Assembly: GCF_026072915.1 (NCBI RefSeq)
Contig: NZ_AP025943.1
Span: 868,001-932,000, forward strand
Direction: 5' to 3'
From: Akkermansia biwaensis
GTDB taxonomy: Bacteria; Verrucomicrobiota; Verrucomicrobiia; Verrucomicrobiales; Akkermansiaceae
Length of the DNA stretch: 64,000 bases
Of the stretch, positions 1 to 12,437 are shown in pieces. The notes below the pieces were generated by a model. It did not search any database. It had not been told where the DNA came from and was given only the letters and a program-made list of their open reading frames with translations. The translations under genes were made by a program, and so were the position numbers. Positions within the stretch are counted from its first letter, which is position 1. Each line of letters begins with the position of its first letter.

Positions 1-330
1 GCCGAGTTCCGAGCTTTTATACGTGTCTTCCCGGGAGGAACGGAGCTGGTCGAAAGAGATGGAGTAAACCTCCCCCTGCACCCGGATGTCCGCATTTCCG
101 CGGGAACTCAGCCGGTAGGTTCCGTCCCTCTGCAACTCATCCGCCAGCGCTCCGGTCACCAGCGTGGCGGCGCGGGGTTCCAGGGAGTTGTTGGCAAACA
201 GGTCCACCTTGACGGTTTGCGCAAATTCCAGTTTGGGCGGCTTGGTGCCCCCCAGCTGGTAACCGCAGGACCCGGCCAGAAGGCAGAGAACGGGCAGCAG
301 GAGTTTCAGGACGGTCCGGATACGGTTCAT
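1..330 (-). CDS. LptE-like LPS-assembly lipoprotein (3' end cut by window)
   Basis: The first 110 codons are visible; the C-terminus lies beyond position 1. A hydrophobic signal (residues 5-20) ends in the lipobox LLAGSC, with Cys22 as the lipidation site. CGYQLGG follows directly, as in LptE proteins (CGYxLGG). Next comes the beta-rich start of the family, with phrases such as VDLFANNSLEPRA. LptE sits in the outer membrane inside the LptD barrel and helps place LPS in the outer leaflet. It lies 19 bp downstream of the BamD-like gene on the same strand, so the two probably form an operon for outer-membrane biogenesis. The family assignment is good; the symbol is withheld because the protein is incomplete. 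Confidence 0.72.
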   Translation of the reverse strand, partial: MNRIRTVLKLLLPVLCLLAGSCGYQLGGTKPPKLEFAQTVKVDLFANNSLEPRAATLVTGALADELQRDGTYRLSSRGNADIRVQGEVYSISFDQLRSSREDTYKSSELG

Positions 331-349
331 GATGGAGGGAGGGATTCTG

Positions 350-1300
350 TTACCTGACGGTCACACCCAGTTGCTTCAGGCGCGCCTTCGCCTTGGCGGC
401 GGCGGCGGGATTGGCTCCCCCCTTGGAAGCTACTTCCTGGTAGCAGAAGATGGCCGCGTTCGTGTCTTTCATCTTGGTCAGGTAGTATTCCGCCACTTCC
501 AGCTGCTGGGCTATCAGTTCCCTCTTCATGGCGGCCAGGTCCGCGCGGGCGGCTCCGGCCTTCGCGGTGTTCGGGTAGCGCTGCAGGTAGTCTTCATACG
601 CTTCCTGCGCGCGGGCCACGTTGACGTGGTTGCGGTCGCCGTCGGCAGCCGCCTGGCGGTACAGGGTGGCAATCTGGAGCTGGGCCGTGGGGGCCAGCGG
701 AGAATCCGGATGGTTGTCCACCAGATTCTGGTAGGCTTCAATGGCTTCCTTCATGCGGCCGCGCGTTGCCAGATAATTGCCCAGCACGTTCATGGCCTGC
801 GGGGCGGAAGGCGCATACGGAGCGTTGTCCCGCACGTGGTTCAGCCATTCCGTCACGTTTCTGGGGTCCATCCGTACGTCGAACATCCACAGAACGCGGT
901 TGGTCAGCGCGCCGCTGGCCGCGCCGAAGGCCATTTCCTTCTGCCGTTCCATGGCCTTGGCATACAGGGGGCTGTCCGGGTGGCGGTCTATCAGCTTCTG
1001 GTACTGGTCGAACGCTTCGGCAGGGTCCTTCCTGGCCTCGTACAGTTCCGCCATTCTGAATCTGGCCTGAGGGGCTTCCCGCGAAAGGGGATGCTTTTCC
1101 ACCACGCGCTTGTACTTCTTGATGGCTCCGGAAAGGTCGTTTTTCTCCTCCTTCCCCCTGGCTTCCTGCATCAGGGAGATGGCTTTCTGGTCCACCATGC
1201 GGACGGTTCCGGGGGGCGGGGGCGCTTCCGAAGAACACTGGCACAGCACGAAGGTTCCGGCCACGGCGGCCATGATGACAAGCGGCTTTTTCACATTCAT
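350..1300 (-). CDS. BamD/YbgF-like TPR lipoprotein
   Basis: This is a 316-aa secreted or lipid-anchored protein. The N-terminal hydrophobic stretch ends near Cys20/Cys22, a plausible lipobox, followed by a Pro-rich linker. Residues 40-310 are helical TPR-type repeats with signatures such as SGAIKKYKRVVEKHP, AFDQYQKLIDRHPDSP and EAIEAYQNLVDNHPDSP. The repeat spacing and the HPDSP endings match outer-membrane assembly lipoproteins (BamD/YfiO) and the periplasmic YbgF/CpoB family. BamD is usually about 240-270 aa, so this copy is longer. Its partner is the downstream LptE-like gene. The role in beta-barrel assembly is inferred; a more general TPR scaffold is the alternative. Confidence 0.7.
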   Translation of the reverse strand: MNVKKPLVIMAAVAGTFVLCQCSSEAPPPPGTVRMVDQKAISLMQEARGKEEKNDLSGAIKKYKRVVEKHPLSREAPQARFRMAELYEARKDPAEAFDQYQKLIDRHPDSPLYAKAMERQKEMAFGAASGALTNRVLWMFDVRMDPRNVTEWLNHVRDNAPYAPSAPQAMNVLGNYLATRGRMKEAIEAYQNLVDNHPDSPLAPTAQLQIATLYRQAAADGDRNHVNVARAQEAYEDYLQRYPNTAKAGAARADLAAMKRELIAQQLEVAEYYLTKMKDTNAAIFCYQEVASKGGANPAAAAKAKARLKQLGVTVR

Positions 1301-1365
1301 GACTTTACAGGAGGCAACGAGACCGCGTCAACCCGGTGAACGCAGATTGACGCGCAAAAGAAGAA

Positions 1366-1857
1366 TCAATGGCCCTTGCCGTACACGGCTTCGGCGTCAA
1401 AAACCACGCCGCCGTCCGCTTCCCGCAGGGTAACGGGCTGCCCCTGGGGCTGGGCTTTCAGTTCGTCGCCAAACGGGACGGAACGGTAAAAACAGGAGTG
1501 GTGCCCGGTATGGCAGGCTCCGGCGCCGCACTGGTCCACCAGCACGATCAGGGCGTCCTGGTCGCAGTCAATCAATATTTGCTTCACTTTCTGCACGTGC
1601 CCGCTGGTCGCCCCCTTGTGCCAGATTTCCTGGCGGCTGCGGGAATAATAAACGGCTTCCCCCAGTTCCATGGTCATGCGCAGGGATTCCGCATTCATGT
1701 AGGCCAGCATCAGGGGTTCATGGGTCACATGGTCCATGGCCAGGGCCGGAATCAGGCCATTCTGGTCAAATTTGGGGGCGAATTCCACGCCTTTTTCCAC
1801 ATTCACCTTGCCGCGGTCGGCAAAGACAATCCTGGATGCGATGTCATTTTGTTCCAT
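1366..1857 (-). CDS. hisI: Phosphoribosyl-AMP cyclohydrolase
   Basis: Cytosolic enzyme that opens the adenine ring of phosphoribosyl-AMP, the third step of histidine synthesis. The 163-aa protein shows the family blocks in order: [20 protein letters not shown] (35-54), [18 protein letters not shown] (70-87), the metal-binding DCDQD (97-101), and zinc-ligand cysteines in [18 protein letters not shown] (108-125). No HisE domain follows, so it is monofunctional. Translation is taken from the ATG at 1857 because homology begins just after it; an upstream in-frame ATG at 1950 would add an unrelated leader. It is divergent from holB. Confidence 0.95.
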   Translation of the reverse strand: MEQNDIASRIVFADRGKVNVEKGVEFAPKFDQNGLIPALAMDHVTHEPLMLAYMNAESLRMTMELGEAVYYSRSRQEIWHKGATSGHVQKVKQILIDCDQDALIVLVDQCGAGACHTGHHSCFYRSVPFGDELKAQPQGQPVTLREADGGVVFDAEAVYGKGH

Positions 1858-1943
1858 AACCGGCCCCCTTAGTACATGAAATATTCGGCATATACCAATC
1901 TTTTCTGTTGCTCTGACGCAACGAAATGCTTTCATAGGGCGGT

Positions 1944-2912
1944 ATGGCATTCACGGCATCCCAAGCGTTCGACCTGCTCCGCACCGCCTTCTCCCGCAAC
2001 AGGCTTCCCCATGCCCTTCTCATCGTGGGGGACGAGCACCAGGGCGCGTCCCGCCTGATCCTGCAGCTGCTGGAACTGATCAACGGAATCCGGGCGGACC
2101 ATCTGGACGGCGTGCGCGACGAATATTGCCGGCTGGTGCGCCCCAAATCCAAGTCCCGCCGCATTCTGCGGGACGACATCCGGGGCGTGGAGCCCTTTCT
2201 CCAGCAGTGCGCGGCGGAGGGAAAATGGAAGATTGCCGTGTTCATGGATGCGGAACGCATGAATGACGAAGCCGCCAACGCCTTCCTGAAAACCCTGGAA
2301 GAACCGCCCAGCCAATGCCTGCTCATCCTGACCACCGCCCAGCCGGACCAGCTCCTGCAGACGATTATTTCACGCTGCGTACGCGTCAATCTCCTGCAAT
2401 CCGGCGAATTCAGGCTTACTCCCATCCAGGAGGCCCTGCTTCCCCACTGGCTGGAAACCTGCCGCAACCTGAACAACGATCTGGCGGCCCTGGCCTTCCG
2501 CAGCAAGTTCCTCGACGTCATGGCGGAAGCGAAGGCCTCCATCACCAAAAACATGAACCAGGCCCTGAAAGATGAAGCGAAGGAGGCCGCCCAGGGCACG
2601 GATACCACGGATTGGGAGTCCCGCAACAAGGACGCCAACGCCGCCCAGATAGAAACGGAATACCTGGAACAGCGCAGCCAGGCCCTTGAATTGCTGATCA
2701 GCTGGTTCGGGCAGGCGGCATTGATCGCTTCCGGCGCTCCGGGAGTCTCGCCCATCCATCCGGAGGTGCAGACCCTGGCCGCACAGATGCCCGTGAACGA
2801 ACTGCTGCGGCGCATGGAAGCGCTCAACAAACTGCGGGACGATCTGAACTTCAACATTCACGAGGCTCTGGCCCTGGATGTGCACCTGCTGACCGCCGTA
2901 GGCTCCTCCTGA
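1944..2912 (+). CDS. holB: DNA polymerase III delta' subunit (clamp loader)
   Basis: A 322-aa AAA+ family clamp-loader subunit. The N-terminus has [18 protein letters not shown] where a P-loop would be, but no GKS/T lysine, as in delta' proteins that do not bind ATP. The sensor region [17 protein letters not shown] and the SRC-like motif ISRCVRV (about residues 145-150) are clear family marks. The C-terminal half is helical and less conserved, with a charged insert around residues 205-235. It would work with DnaX and HolA to load the beta clamp. The reading frame is intact and the base composition matches the core genome. Confidence 0.85.
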   Translation: MAFTASQAFDLLRTAFSRNRLPHALLIVGDEHQGASRLILQLLELINGIRADHLDGVRDEYCRLVRPKSKSRRILRDDIRGVEPFLQQCAAEGKWKIAVFMDAERMNDEAANAFLKTLEEPPSQCLLILTTAQPDQLLQTIISRCVRVNLLQSGEFRLTPIQEALLPHWLETCRNLNNDLAALAFRSKFLDVMAEAKASITKNMNQALKDEAKEAAQGTDTTDWESRNKDANAAQIETEYLEQRSQALELLISWFGQAALIASGAPGVSPIHPEVQTLAAQMPVNELLRRMEALNKLRDDLNFNIHEALALDVHLLTAVGSS

Positions 2913-2946
2913 CCGGGCATCCCCCTTTTTCCCAAACCAACACCCC

Positions 2947-4020
2947 ATGAACACACACCCATGCATCCTGCTCCTGGCCGCCGCTCTTGCCGGCCTGGCC
3001 CCCGTCCACGCCATCACCCCGGAAGAAGGCAAACAGATTTACATGGAAGCCAAGGCCGGAAAGGCGGAAGCCCAGTACCGGCTGGGATTCTGTTATCTGA
3101 AAGGGGACGGAGTCAAGCGCAGCCCGTCCCAGGCCAAATTCTGGTTTTCCAAGGCCGCCAAACAGGGACACCGCACGGCGGAACGCTCCCTGCGCCTGAT
3201 TCCCAAGACGGCTCCCCTGCCCGTGAATCCGTCCATCGATCAGGCCACGCGGGAAAAAAAGAGTCTGGAACTGTACGAATATCTGTACAAGCTGAAGGAT
3301 TACAGGGCGGAGAGAGAAGTGGTCGTCAAAACACCGGGCCGCGATAGGAAAGGGAAAATCTCCGCGCAGGGGACGGCTCCGGACCTGGCCGCAGTCAGCG
3401 CCTTCATCCGCGCCGGGGCGGACGTCAACTATCAGGGAGAAGATACGAAGAATTACAAATCCTGCCCCCTGGCCCTGGCCGTCAACATGGAGTTTTACGA
3501 ATTGGCGGACCTGCTCATTGCCAATGGTGCGGACGTCAATGTGGAATTGAAGGAAAACGGCAAGATCGGCAATTCGTTCTCCCTGCTCAGCCGCTATTCC
3601 AACGACTATCCTCTTTCCAAGGCGAAATACCTGCTGGAAAACGGAGCCGACCCCGACTACGTAAGGGATTCGGGCTATCCCCTGCTTGTCTGGGCCGCAA
3701 GGCACGGGCAGAAGGAATTCGTAGCCATGCTTTTGGAATACGGGGCGGACCCCGACAAAACGCTGACGCTGCCGCGCAAAAAAAACTACAAGCCCGGCAA
3801 CGGAGAAACAGCCCTCTGGGCCGCGGCCAATTCCACCAATGCCGATGACCCGGACCTGGAAGCCGTCGCCAGCCTGCTGATCCGTTACAAGGCGGACGTC
3901 AACCGCCGCGCCAAGGACGGCACGACGGCCCTGGACCGCGCCCTTGCCCGGAAGAGGGATGGACTGGTCCGCATCCTGAAAGCCGCGGGAGCCAAAACTT
4001 CCAAGGAATCAGGCAAGTAA
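2947..4020 (+). CDS. Secreted Sel1/ankyrin-repeat protein (copy 1)
   Basis: A 357-aa protein with a signal peptide (residues 1-22, ending PVHA), one Sel1-like repeat (about 36-75, AEAQYRLGFCYLKGDGV) and four to five ankyrin repeats (about 125-350). Ankyrin signatures include FIRAGADVNYQGED, LLIANGADVNVELKENG, LLEYGADPDK and GTTALDRALARK. Such proteins usually mediate protein-protein contacts; the partner is unknown. It is followed within 95 bp by a paralogue, and positions 3037-3224 are identical to 4202-4389, which points to a recent duplication or gene conversion. The export signal suggests a periplasmic role. Confidence 0.85.
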   Translation: MNTHPCILLLAAALAGLAPVHAITPEEGKQIYMEAKAGKAEAQYRLGFCYLKGDGVKRSPSQAKFWFSKAAKQGHRTAERSLRLIPKTAPLPVNPSIDQATREKKSLELYEYLYKLKDYRAEREVVVKTPGRDRKGKISAQGTAPDLAAVSAFIRAGADVNYQGEDTKNYKSCPLALAVNMEFYELADLLIANGADVNVELKENGKIGNSFSLLSRYSNDYPLSKAKYLLENGADPDYVRDSGYPLLVWAARHGQKEFVAMLLEYGADPDKTLTLPRKKNYKPGNGETALWAAANSTNADDPDLEAVASLLIRYKADVNRRAKDGTTALDRALARKRDGLVRILKAAGAKTSKESGK

Positions 4021-4114
4021 GAACGTGCGGCTTCCCGGTCGTCCGCACACTTCCGGAACGCCGCATTTTTCAGGGAAGTCCTTCCCGTCCACTATTTCCA
4101 CTACCTACACGAAC

Positions 4115-5194
4115 ATGAATCGATATTTATCCCTGCTGTTGTCCGCCGTCCTTGCCGGTTTAACGGCCGCCCAGGCCGTCACTCCGGAAGAAGGGAGGCA
4201 AATTTACATGGAAGCCAAGGCCGGAAAGGCGGAAGCCCAGTACCGGCTGGGATTCTGTTATCTGAAAGGGGACGGAGTCAAGCGCAGCCCGTCCCAGGCC
4301 AAATTCTGGTTTTCCAAGGCCGCCAAACAGGGACACCGCACGGCGGAACGCTCCCTGCGCCTGATTCCCAAGACGGCTCCCCTGCCCGTCGATCCGTCCA
4401 TCGACCAGGCCACGCGGGAGAAAAAAGGGCTGGAATTGTACGAATACCTGTACAAACTCAAGGATTACAGGCCCGCACGGGAAAACAGGAATTCTTCCAC
4501 AACCATCAATGGAAAAACTACCTATCAAAAACTCCCCGAGCAGGGAACCAAACCCGATCTTTCCAAAGTGAAAGCCTTCATCCGCGCCGGAGCGGACGTC
4601 AACTGGCAGGGGGAAGATAAAAGGGGTGACAAGTCCTGCGCCCTGGCCCTGGCCGTGGAAATGGAGTTTTACGAACTGGCTGACCTGCTCATTGCCAACG
4701 GGGCGGATATCAATCTGGAAATAGGCCGCAGCGACAATCTCAAAAACGGTTCTTCCTCCATCCTCAGCAGAAACAACTTCGGCGGAGCCATTTCCAAAGC
4801 TGTTTACCTTCTGGAAAACGGAGCTGATCCGGATTACGTGTGCAATGACGGAAGAACCCTGCTAATCACCGCTTCCCGGTATGGAAGCACGGAGACCGTC
4901 AAACTCCTCCTGAGTTACGGGGCGGACCCCAACAAGCTCAACGGCAAGCCGCGCTTCGGGCATTACAAGCCGGCCAATTCGGAATCCGCCCTCTGGGTCG
5001 TGGCGGACACCACGGGCCTTCTGGAGAGCTCCACGAATGAAGTTGCCAAACTGCTGATCGAATACAAGGCGGACGTGAATTACCGCGCCCCGAACGGGAC
5101 CACGCCGCTGGACCGGGCCATTGCCACACAAAAGAGCGCGATGGTCAAGCTTCTGAAAACCGCCGGGGCAAAGACTTCCAGGGAACTGAAATAG
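4115..5194 (+). CDS. Secreted Sel1/ankyrin-repeat protein (copy 2)
   Basis: A 359-aa paralogue of the gene just upstream with the same layout: signal peptide (1-20, LSAVLAGLTAAQA), Sel1-like repeat, then ankyrin repeats up to LLKTAGAKTS. The ATG at 4115 is preferred over an in-frame ATG at 4025, because only the later one puts the signal peptide at the N-terminus. The Sel1 region is nucleotide-identical to copy 1 while the ankyrin region has diverged (insert KNGSSSILSRNNFG and other changes). This suggests that the binding surface is changing while the N-terminal part is kept the same by conversion. Confidence 0.85.
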   Translation: MNRYLSLLLSAVLAGLTAAQAVTPEEGRQIYMEAKAGKAEAQYRLGFCYLKGDGVKRSPSQAKFWFSKAAKQGHRTAERSLRLIPKTAPLPVDPSIDQATREKKGLELYEYLYKLKDYRPARENRNSSTTINGKTTYQKLPEQGTKPDLSKVKAFIRAGADVNWQGEDKRGDKSCALALAVEMEFYELADLLIANGADINLEIGRSDNLKNGSSSILSRNNFGGAISKAVYLLENGADPDYVCNDGRTLLITASRYGSTETVKLLLSYGADPNKLNGKPRFGHYKPANSESALWVVADTTGLLESSTNEVAKLLIEYKADVNYRAPNGTTPLDRAIATQKSAMVKLLKTAGAKTSRELK

Positions 5195-5223
5195 GAACCT
5201 TCCGAGAATTGCCCCGATCTTCC

Positions 5224-5757
5224 CTATTCCGCCATGCCCTGGAGGCGGGGGAGAATCACTTCTCCGTACGCCCGGAGCTTCTGGTCGTAGCTCAGCCGCG
5301 CCGCCGCCGGACTGGTGGACGGCATCTGGATGATGCGGGGGGATTCCCGGAGAAACAGTTCCGGAAAATACCGTTTAAGGTACTTGTAGGAGGCGGTGCC
5401 GTTGCAGCATACCGTGCGAATGCCGGGAAAGCGTTCCAGCAGCGCGGCGATGTCATTGGGCCGTTCCCGGGTGATGTGCTGGTCCAGGCTTCCGGGCCTG
5501 ACGCCGGAGGCCACCACGTCCCACAGCCCCACGCCCCCGCTGTTGAGCAGGCGCAGGCGTTCCTCATACGGCAGGGAGAAGTCGAACCCCAGCAATTCGC
5601 CCATGATTTTCCAGAACGCATTGCGCGGATGGGCGTAATACTGCACCTGCCTCAGGGACTCGTCCCCCGGCAGGGAGCCAAGCACCAGCACGGAACATTC
5701 CGGCGTCACGGACGGCGGAAAGGAACGTTTCTCCCCAGATTGCTGAATTTCCTCCAT
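5224..5757 (-). CDS. UDG-superfamily hypoxanthine/deoxyinosine DNA glycosylase
   Basis: A 177-aa single-domain protein. The N-terminal motif LGSLPGDESLRQVQYYAHPR (about 27-46), NAFWKIMGELLG, GVGLWDVVASGVRPGSLD and the C-terminal MPSTSPAAAR match the family 6 (HDG) branch of the uracil-DNA glycosylase superfamily, which removes deaminated purines such as hypoxanthine. The length fits the family (about 160-180 aa). It is 13 bp from the next minus-strand gene, so the two may be co-transcribed, with no obvious functional link. The exact substrate is inferred from the family. Confidence 0.82.
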   Translation of the reverse strand: MEEIQQSGEKRSFPPSVTPECSVLVLGSLPGDESLRQVQYYAHPRNAFWKIMGELLGFDFSLPYEERLRLLNSGGVGLWDVVASGVRPGSLDQHITRERPNDIAALLERFPGIRTVCCNGTASYKYLKRYFPELFLRESPRIIQMPSTSPAAARLSYDQKLRAYGEVILPRLQGMAE

Positions 5758-5770
5758 CGTGCCGGGATGT

Positions 5771-6583
5771 TCAGGGTTCCTTCATGCCGCAGTGCCTGCG
5801 GACCTCCTTCATGCTCACGTCCTGCTTCAGCAGGGAAGCCAGCCACGCATGATGGCCGATGGAAGGGGCCAGGTTAAACCGTTCCGGCCGGGTGATGCGC
5901 GTGAAAATGACCCTTTTGATTTTGGATTTGGGAACCGTCCTGGCTCCATAGCCGTCCGGCACGTTGGAAGACCAGAAAGTTACTTCGTCCCCGCCGTCCT
6001 TCACCAGCACCGTCAGGTGCCCGGATTCCCTTCGTCCAATGTGGTCCGTCCAGAAAATCTTCATGAAATCGCCCGGACGGGCCTGCCCCCAGTCCTCGAA
6101 GTTCACCCCCGCGCCCAGGGAATGCACCAGCACGGCAAATCCCGGTCCGTTCGCGTTGGCCCAGCCCCACGGACCGTCGCCGTCATGCTGGCCGATGCGG
6201 GGCATCAGGGCCAGCCACGCGCGCTCGGAAATGACAGGGCCGGACCGTCCGGAATCCCACGTTTCCAGAGCTTTAAGAAGAAGCAGGTAGCACGCGGAGG
6301 AACAGAAGGAGGGCCTGGCTTCCTGAATGAGGAAAACGGGCTTTCCGGCCTTGGCATCCCAGCGGCAGGCTTTCTGCACCAGGGCTTCCAGCGCCTGCCG
6401 GTTGGCCTTGTAACCGCCCCCGTCCTTGAACCGGGACAGTCCGCTCCTCACGGACCGGTACCATGCGGCCTCATTTTCCGGCTGTCCGGCAGACGGCCGG
6501 GCCGCGGCGGAAGAACCAGCCGACAGGGCCGCCGGAGAACACAGCAGGCCGAGACAGCAAAACAACATCAGAACATTCCTCAT
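5771..6583 (-). CDS. Secreted NlpC/P60-like (cysteine peptidase fold) protein
   Basis: A 270-aa protein with a signal peptide (residues 1-22, LGLLCSPAALSAG). The start at 6583 is chosen because GGGGAAG lies just upstream and the signal peptide begins there; an in-frame ATG at 6817 adds an unlikely leader. The core shows PSFCSSACYLLLLKAL (a Cys followed by a hydrophobic helix), then RPGDFMKIFWTD and ESGHLTVLVKD. This Cys...GD...GH order resembles NlpC/P60 or amidase-like papain folds that cleave peptidoglycan peptides. I do not recognise a named family, and catalysis is inferred. Confidence 0.6.
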   Translation of the reverse strand: MRNVLMLFCCLGLLCSPAALSAGSSAAARPSAGQPENEAAWYRSVRSGLSRFKDGGGYKANRQALEALVQKACRWDAKAGKPVFLIQEARPSFCSSACYLLLLKALETWDSGRSGPVISERAWLALMPRIGQHDGDGPWGWANANGPGFAVLVHSLGAGVNFEDWGQARPGDFMKIFWTDHIGRRESGHLTVLVKDGGDEVTFWSSNVPDGYGARTVPKSKIKRVIFTRITRPERFNLAPSIGHHAWLASLLKQDVSMKEVRRHCGMKEP

Positions 6584-7037
6584 CTTCTTCCCCCAGAGTA
6601 TAGCCACGGCGGAAAATGGCAAGAACGGAGTGATGCGGAGTTCCCCCGGACCGGAGCCCGAGAAAATAAAAGGGGCACGCACGCCGGATGAAGCCGGATG
6701 AAGCTGGGAAAGTCCCGTCCGGGCCTGCAAGGACCGCATGAAGAAATCCCGTGTCCGGTCTGGGCGACGGCGCTTTCCGGGCCCTGACGGCAAGGAATGA
6801 AGAACGGGCACAGGCAAATGGCCGCGTCTTCCCTTTTCCGTTCAAAACGCCCGGTTCCGGCACAAACCTTCTCCTGAAGCTTCCTGTTGTTTTGTCTGGA
6901 CTTATCGCGCGGCGTCCCTTACTGTGCGTCAGGTCACGCGCCGGGTATGCGGAGCGGAGAGGCAACGCACCTTGGGCGGACCCTGTTTCCGGCATTTATT
7001 GTTAACCACCACGGATTATATATAGAGGCATCATACC
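6584..7037. other. Intergenic region upstream of carB
   Basis: 454 bp between divergent genes. I see no convincing gene. AGAGG lies about 12 bases before the carB ATG and is a weak ribosome site; the stretch before it (TTATATATAG) is AT-rich and could include a promoter. No tRNA-like or riboswitch-like fold was recognised. Confidence 0.4.
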
Positions 7038-10232
<3,195 letters not shown>

Positions 10233-10258
10233 GAACGGAAGAACTGCTGACAATCAAG

Positions 10259-10300
10259 GAGGCTGTCCCGCCGGGAGTGGGGCGGCCTCTTTATTTTTTA
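10259..10300 (+). terminator. Intrinsic terminator of carB
   Basis: GAGGCTGTCCCG pairs with TGGGGCGGCCTC (12 pairs including G-T wobbles) around a short loop, followed by TTTATTTTTTA. It starts 27 bases after the carB stop codon. Confidence 0.9.
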
Positions 10301-10573
10301 CCGCTCCCGGCAACTTTTATCGACGGCAGTCCTGCCGTTACTTAGAAAGGCGGTGTTGGAAGAAACATTCATCCTTCACCATCCCTGCCCGGGCCGAACC
10401 TTCGCCGTTTCCCTTCATGGCCGCATACCGCCCTCCCTCCGCTCCAGCCCGGGCTTCCTCCGGAGCGCTCCGCAGAGGCGTTTTTCTCTTCTCTCTGGCA
10501 GAAGGGTTTTCCATGCTTTCGGAGGCTGTCTCCATGAACGGAAACAATCCTTCCGTCAAAATCCGTTAAAAAA
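10301..10573. other. Gap between the carB terminator and the PP2C gene
   Basis: No gene is supported here. A 73-codon minus-strand frame at 10338-10559 lacks any recognisable motif. Confidence 0.4.
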
Positions 10574-11356
10574 TCACGCCCCCGTTATTTCCACGCATAT
10601 CAGCGTGGCGTTGTCCTGGTTCGGAGCGCCGTCCCTGCCGATGCCGTCCAGAACGGAACGCACCAGTTCCTCGGCGGACAGGAGGGACAAATACCGCATT
10701 CCCGCCGGTCCTAGGGAATCAAGGTAGGGGCCCACTCCGTCGCTGGCCACCAGCAAACGGTCTCCGGGCAGCAGGGGAAAACATTCATCATGCAGGTCCA
10801 CCAGGGGGACCTCCTTGCCCATCAGGGCGGATGTCAGGGAGTGGCGGGAAGGATGGCTGAGCGCCTCCTCCCGGCTGATGGAGCCTTCTTCCACCATCTG
10901 TTCCAGTTCCGTGGAATACTGATGCAGGGTATTGAGCAGAAACATTTTTTCCTCCCGGATCAAAAGAAGGAGGGAATCCCCCACGCTGACCCACCTCAGC
11001 CCTTCCGGGCCTATCCAGGCGCCCACCAGCGTGGTTCCCATGTCGTCGTCCGTTCCTCTCTTCTTCCGTGCGGCGCGCACTTCCTCGTTGGCGGCAACTA
11101 CGGCGGCCTTCATCCGCTTTCCCGGAGAATGGCGGTTTTCCCTCTCAAATGTCCGCGTGAAGCCGTTCACGGCGGCACGGCTGGCCAGTTCCCCGCCGCT
11201 GTAGCCGCCCATGCCGTCCGCCAGCAGAAGAACCAGTGCATCCTCCCCGGCCAGAATGGAAAAGGAATCCTGCTGATTGCTGCGGGCACCCAGAATCTGG
11301 TCCCCGTGCAATCCGGAGACCAGAAAAGGTTCTTGAGAAAAAGGCTGCTGCGTCAT
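10574..11356 (-). CDS. PP2C-type Ser/Thr protein phosphatase
   Basis: A 260-aa cytosolic metal-dependent phosphatase. The conserved acidic motifs are in order: SNQQD (26-30), ADGMGGYSGGELAS (46-59), GTTLVGAWI, WVSVGDSLLLLI, LLVASDGVGPYLDS and DNATLICVE. These supply the aspartates that bind Mn/Mg ions. The start at 11356 directly precedes the domain; an in-frame ATG at 11551 would add a long unlikely leader. PP2C proteins of this kind usually reverse Hanks-type kinases, but no kinase is adjacent. Confidence 0.9.
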   Translation of the reverse strand: MTQQPFSQEPFLVSGLHGDQILGARSNQQDSFSILAGEDALVLLLADGMGGYSGGELASRAAVNGFTRTFERENRHSPGKRMKAAVVAANEEVRAARKKRGTDDDMGTTLVGAWIGPEGLRWVSVGDSLLLLIREEKMFLLNTLHQYSTELEQMVEEGSISREEALSHPSRHSLTSALMGKEVPLVDLHDECFPLLPGDRLLVASDGVGPYLDSLGPAGMRYLSLLSAEELVRSVLDGIGRDGAPNQDNATLICVEITGA

Positions 11357-11852
11357 GACGGTGGATGATTGTAGCACGGAAAACGCCCGCGGATAAAGCA
11401 AGAATAGCGTGAAAGAAGAATCCCGGCCCCGCACCTTCACGGGCCGTTCCCCACAGGGCATGAAAAGGTATTCCCGTCCGGATGCGGAAAATTTGGTGAA
11501 GGACTGACCGGAAAAACCGAACGGGAAAAAGGCGGGAAGAAACCGTGCCACGCTGGAATGGAGCCGGAAACGGCCATCGTTGGACGTTCATCTCCCGTCG
11601 CCGCATGCACGGCCTCTGGATTTTCCATAAGATTCCGCGCAGCAATGCGGGACTTCATCCCATCTTCCAGGGACTGCCTGCCCGGAGAGGGGAATCTTGA
11701 AGAAAATGGCCGATGAGATGATGAATTCATGGGAAAAAGGAATTTCCTGCATGGGAGCTTCCGGCTCTCCCAAGGAAATAAACCCGGGAATTCATTTTTA
11801 CTGGCTTTTGAAGAACCCGCCCTTCATATTTCAAGTATCTCTATTTTCACCT

Positions 11853-12260
11853 ATGAATCCTGACTCACCCTTTCCGTCCGTCACGTGGGAGGTGGACGGC
11901 GATCCCTGCGAAACACAGGAAAAAGCCCTTTCCGCCATCAAAAACAACATGGAGGCTTTTATCATCTGCACCCGCGGAAACGATTTCCTCCAGGCCATCT
12001 GCGATGACCCGGAAAGCTACCATTGCGAAATGTCGTTTGCCGCCGGAAAGAAGAGGGAGCTCTACGTGGCTCCCGACAATGTGAACTACTCCCAGCTCTG
12101 TGACCTTTTTTCCCGTTATGCCGCGGGGGAAGACTTTTCCCATCTTAAGGAGGAATGGACACTGTATGTAAACAAAACCCATTTCTATACTTCCCTCATC
12201 ATCGGACTGCTGGTTCTGGGAATCGCGATTTTCCTACTTTTCCGTTCCCCCAACTTCTAG
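11853..12260 (+). CDS. Small C-terminal tail-anchored membrane protein
   Basis: A 135-aa protein I do not recognise. The N-terminal ~105 residues are soluble (TWEVDGDPCETQEKALSAIK) and a single transmembrane helix lies at the C-terminus (FYTSLIIGLLVLGIAIFLLF), ending RSPNF. The start at 11853 is preferred over an in-frame ATG at 11697 because the earlier segment reads as translated intergenic DNA; no ribosome site decides it. The orientation suggests a cytosolic domain tethered to the inner membrane. Confidence 0.6.
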   Translation: MNPDSPFPSVTWEVDGDPCETQEKALSAIKNNMEAFIICTRGNDFLQAICDDPESYHCEMSFAAGKKRELYVAPDNVNYSQLCDLFSRYAAGEDFSHLKEEWTLYVNKTHFYTSLIIGLLVLGIAIFLLFRSPNF

Positions 12261-12437
12261 CCGGAGGCCTTTTTACTCCTTCATTCAATTCCCGAACAAG
12301 CGGCAAAACAGGCTCCTTGAATCCAGGCCTTCTGCCAGGGGAAATGGGCGGTGCCTGCCCGGAAATACACTATTGCCGGAGGAAAAAGCGGGCTTCTCCT
12401 CCCAACCCTGGTTCCTCGGAGGCGAACCGTGAAAGGC

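Noticed and set aside
10338-10559. 73-codon minus-strand frame after carB
   Set aside because: No motif and no ribosome site; it lies in an ordinary gap.
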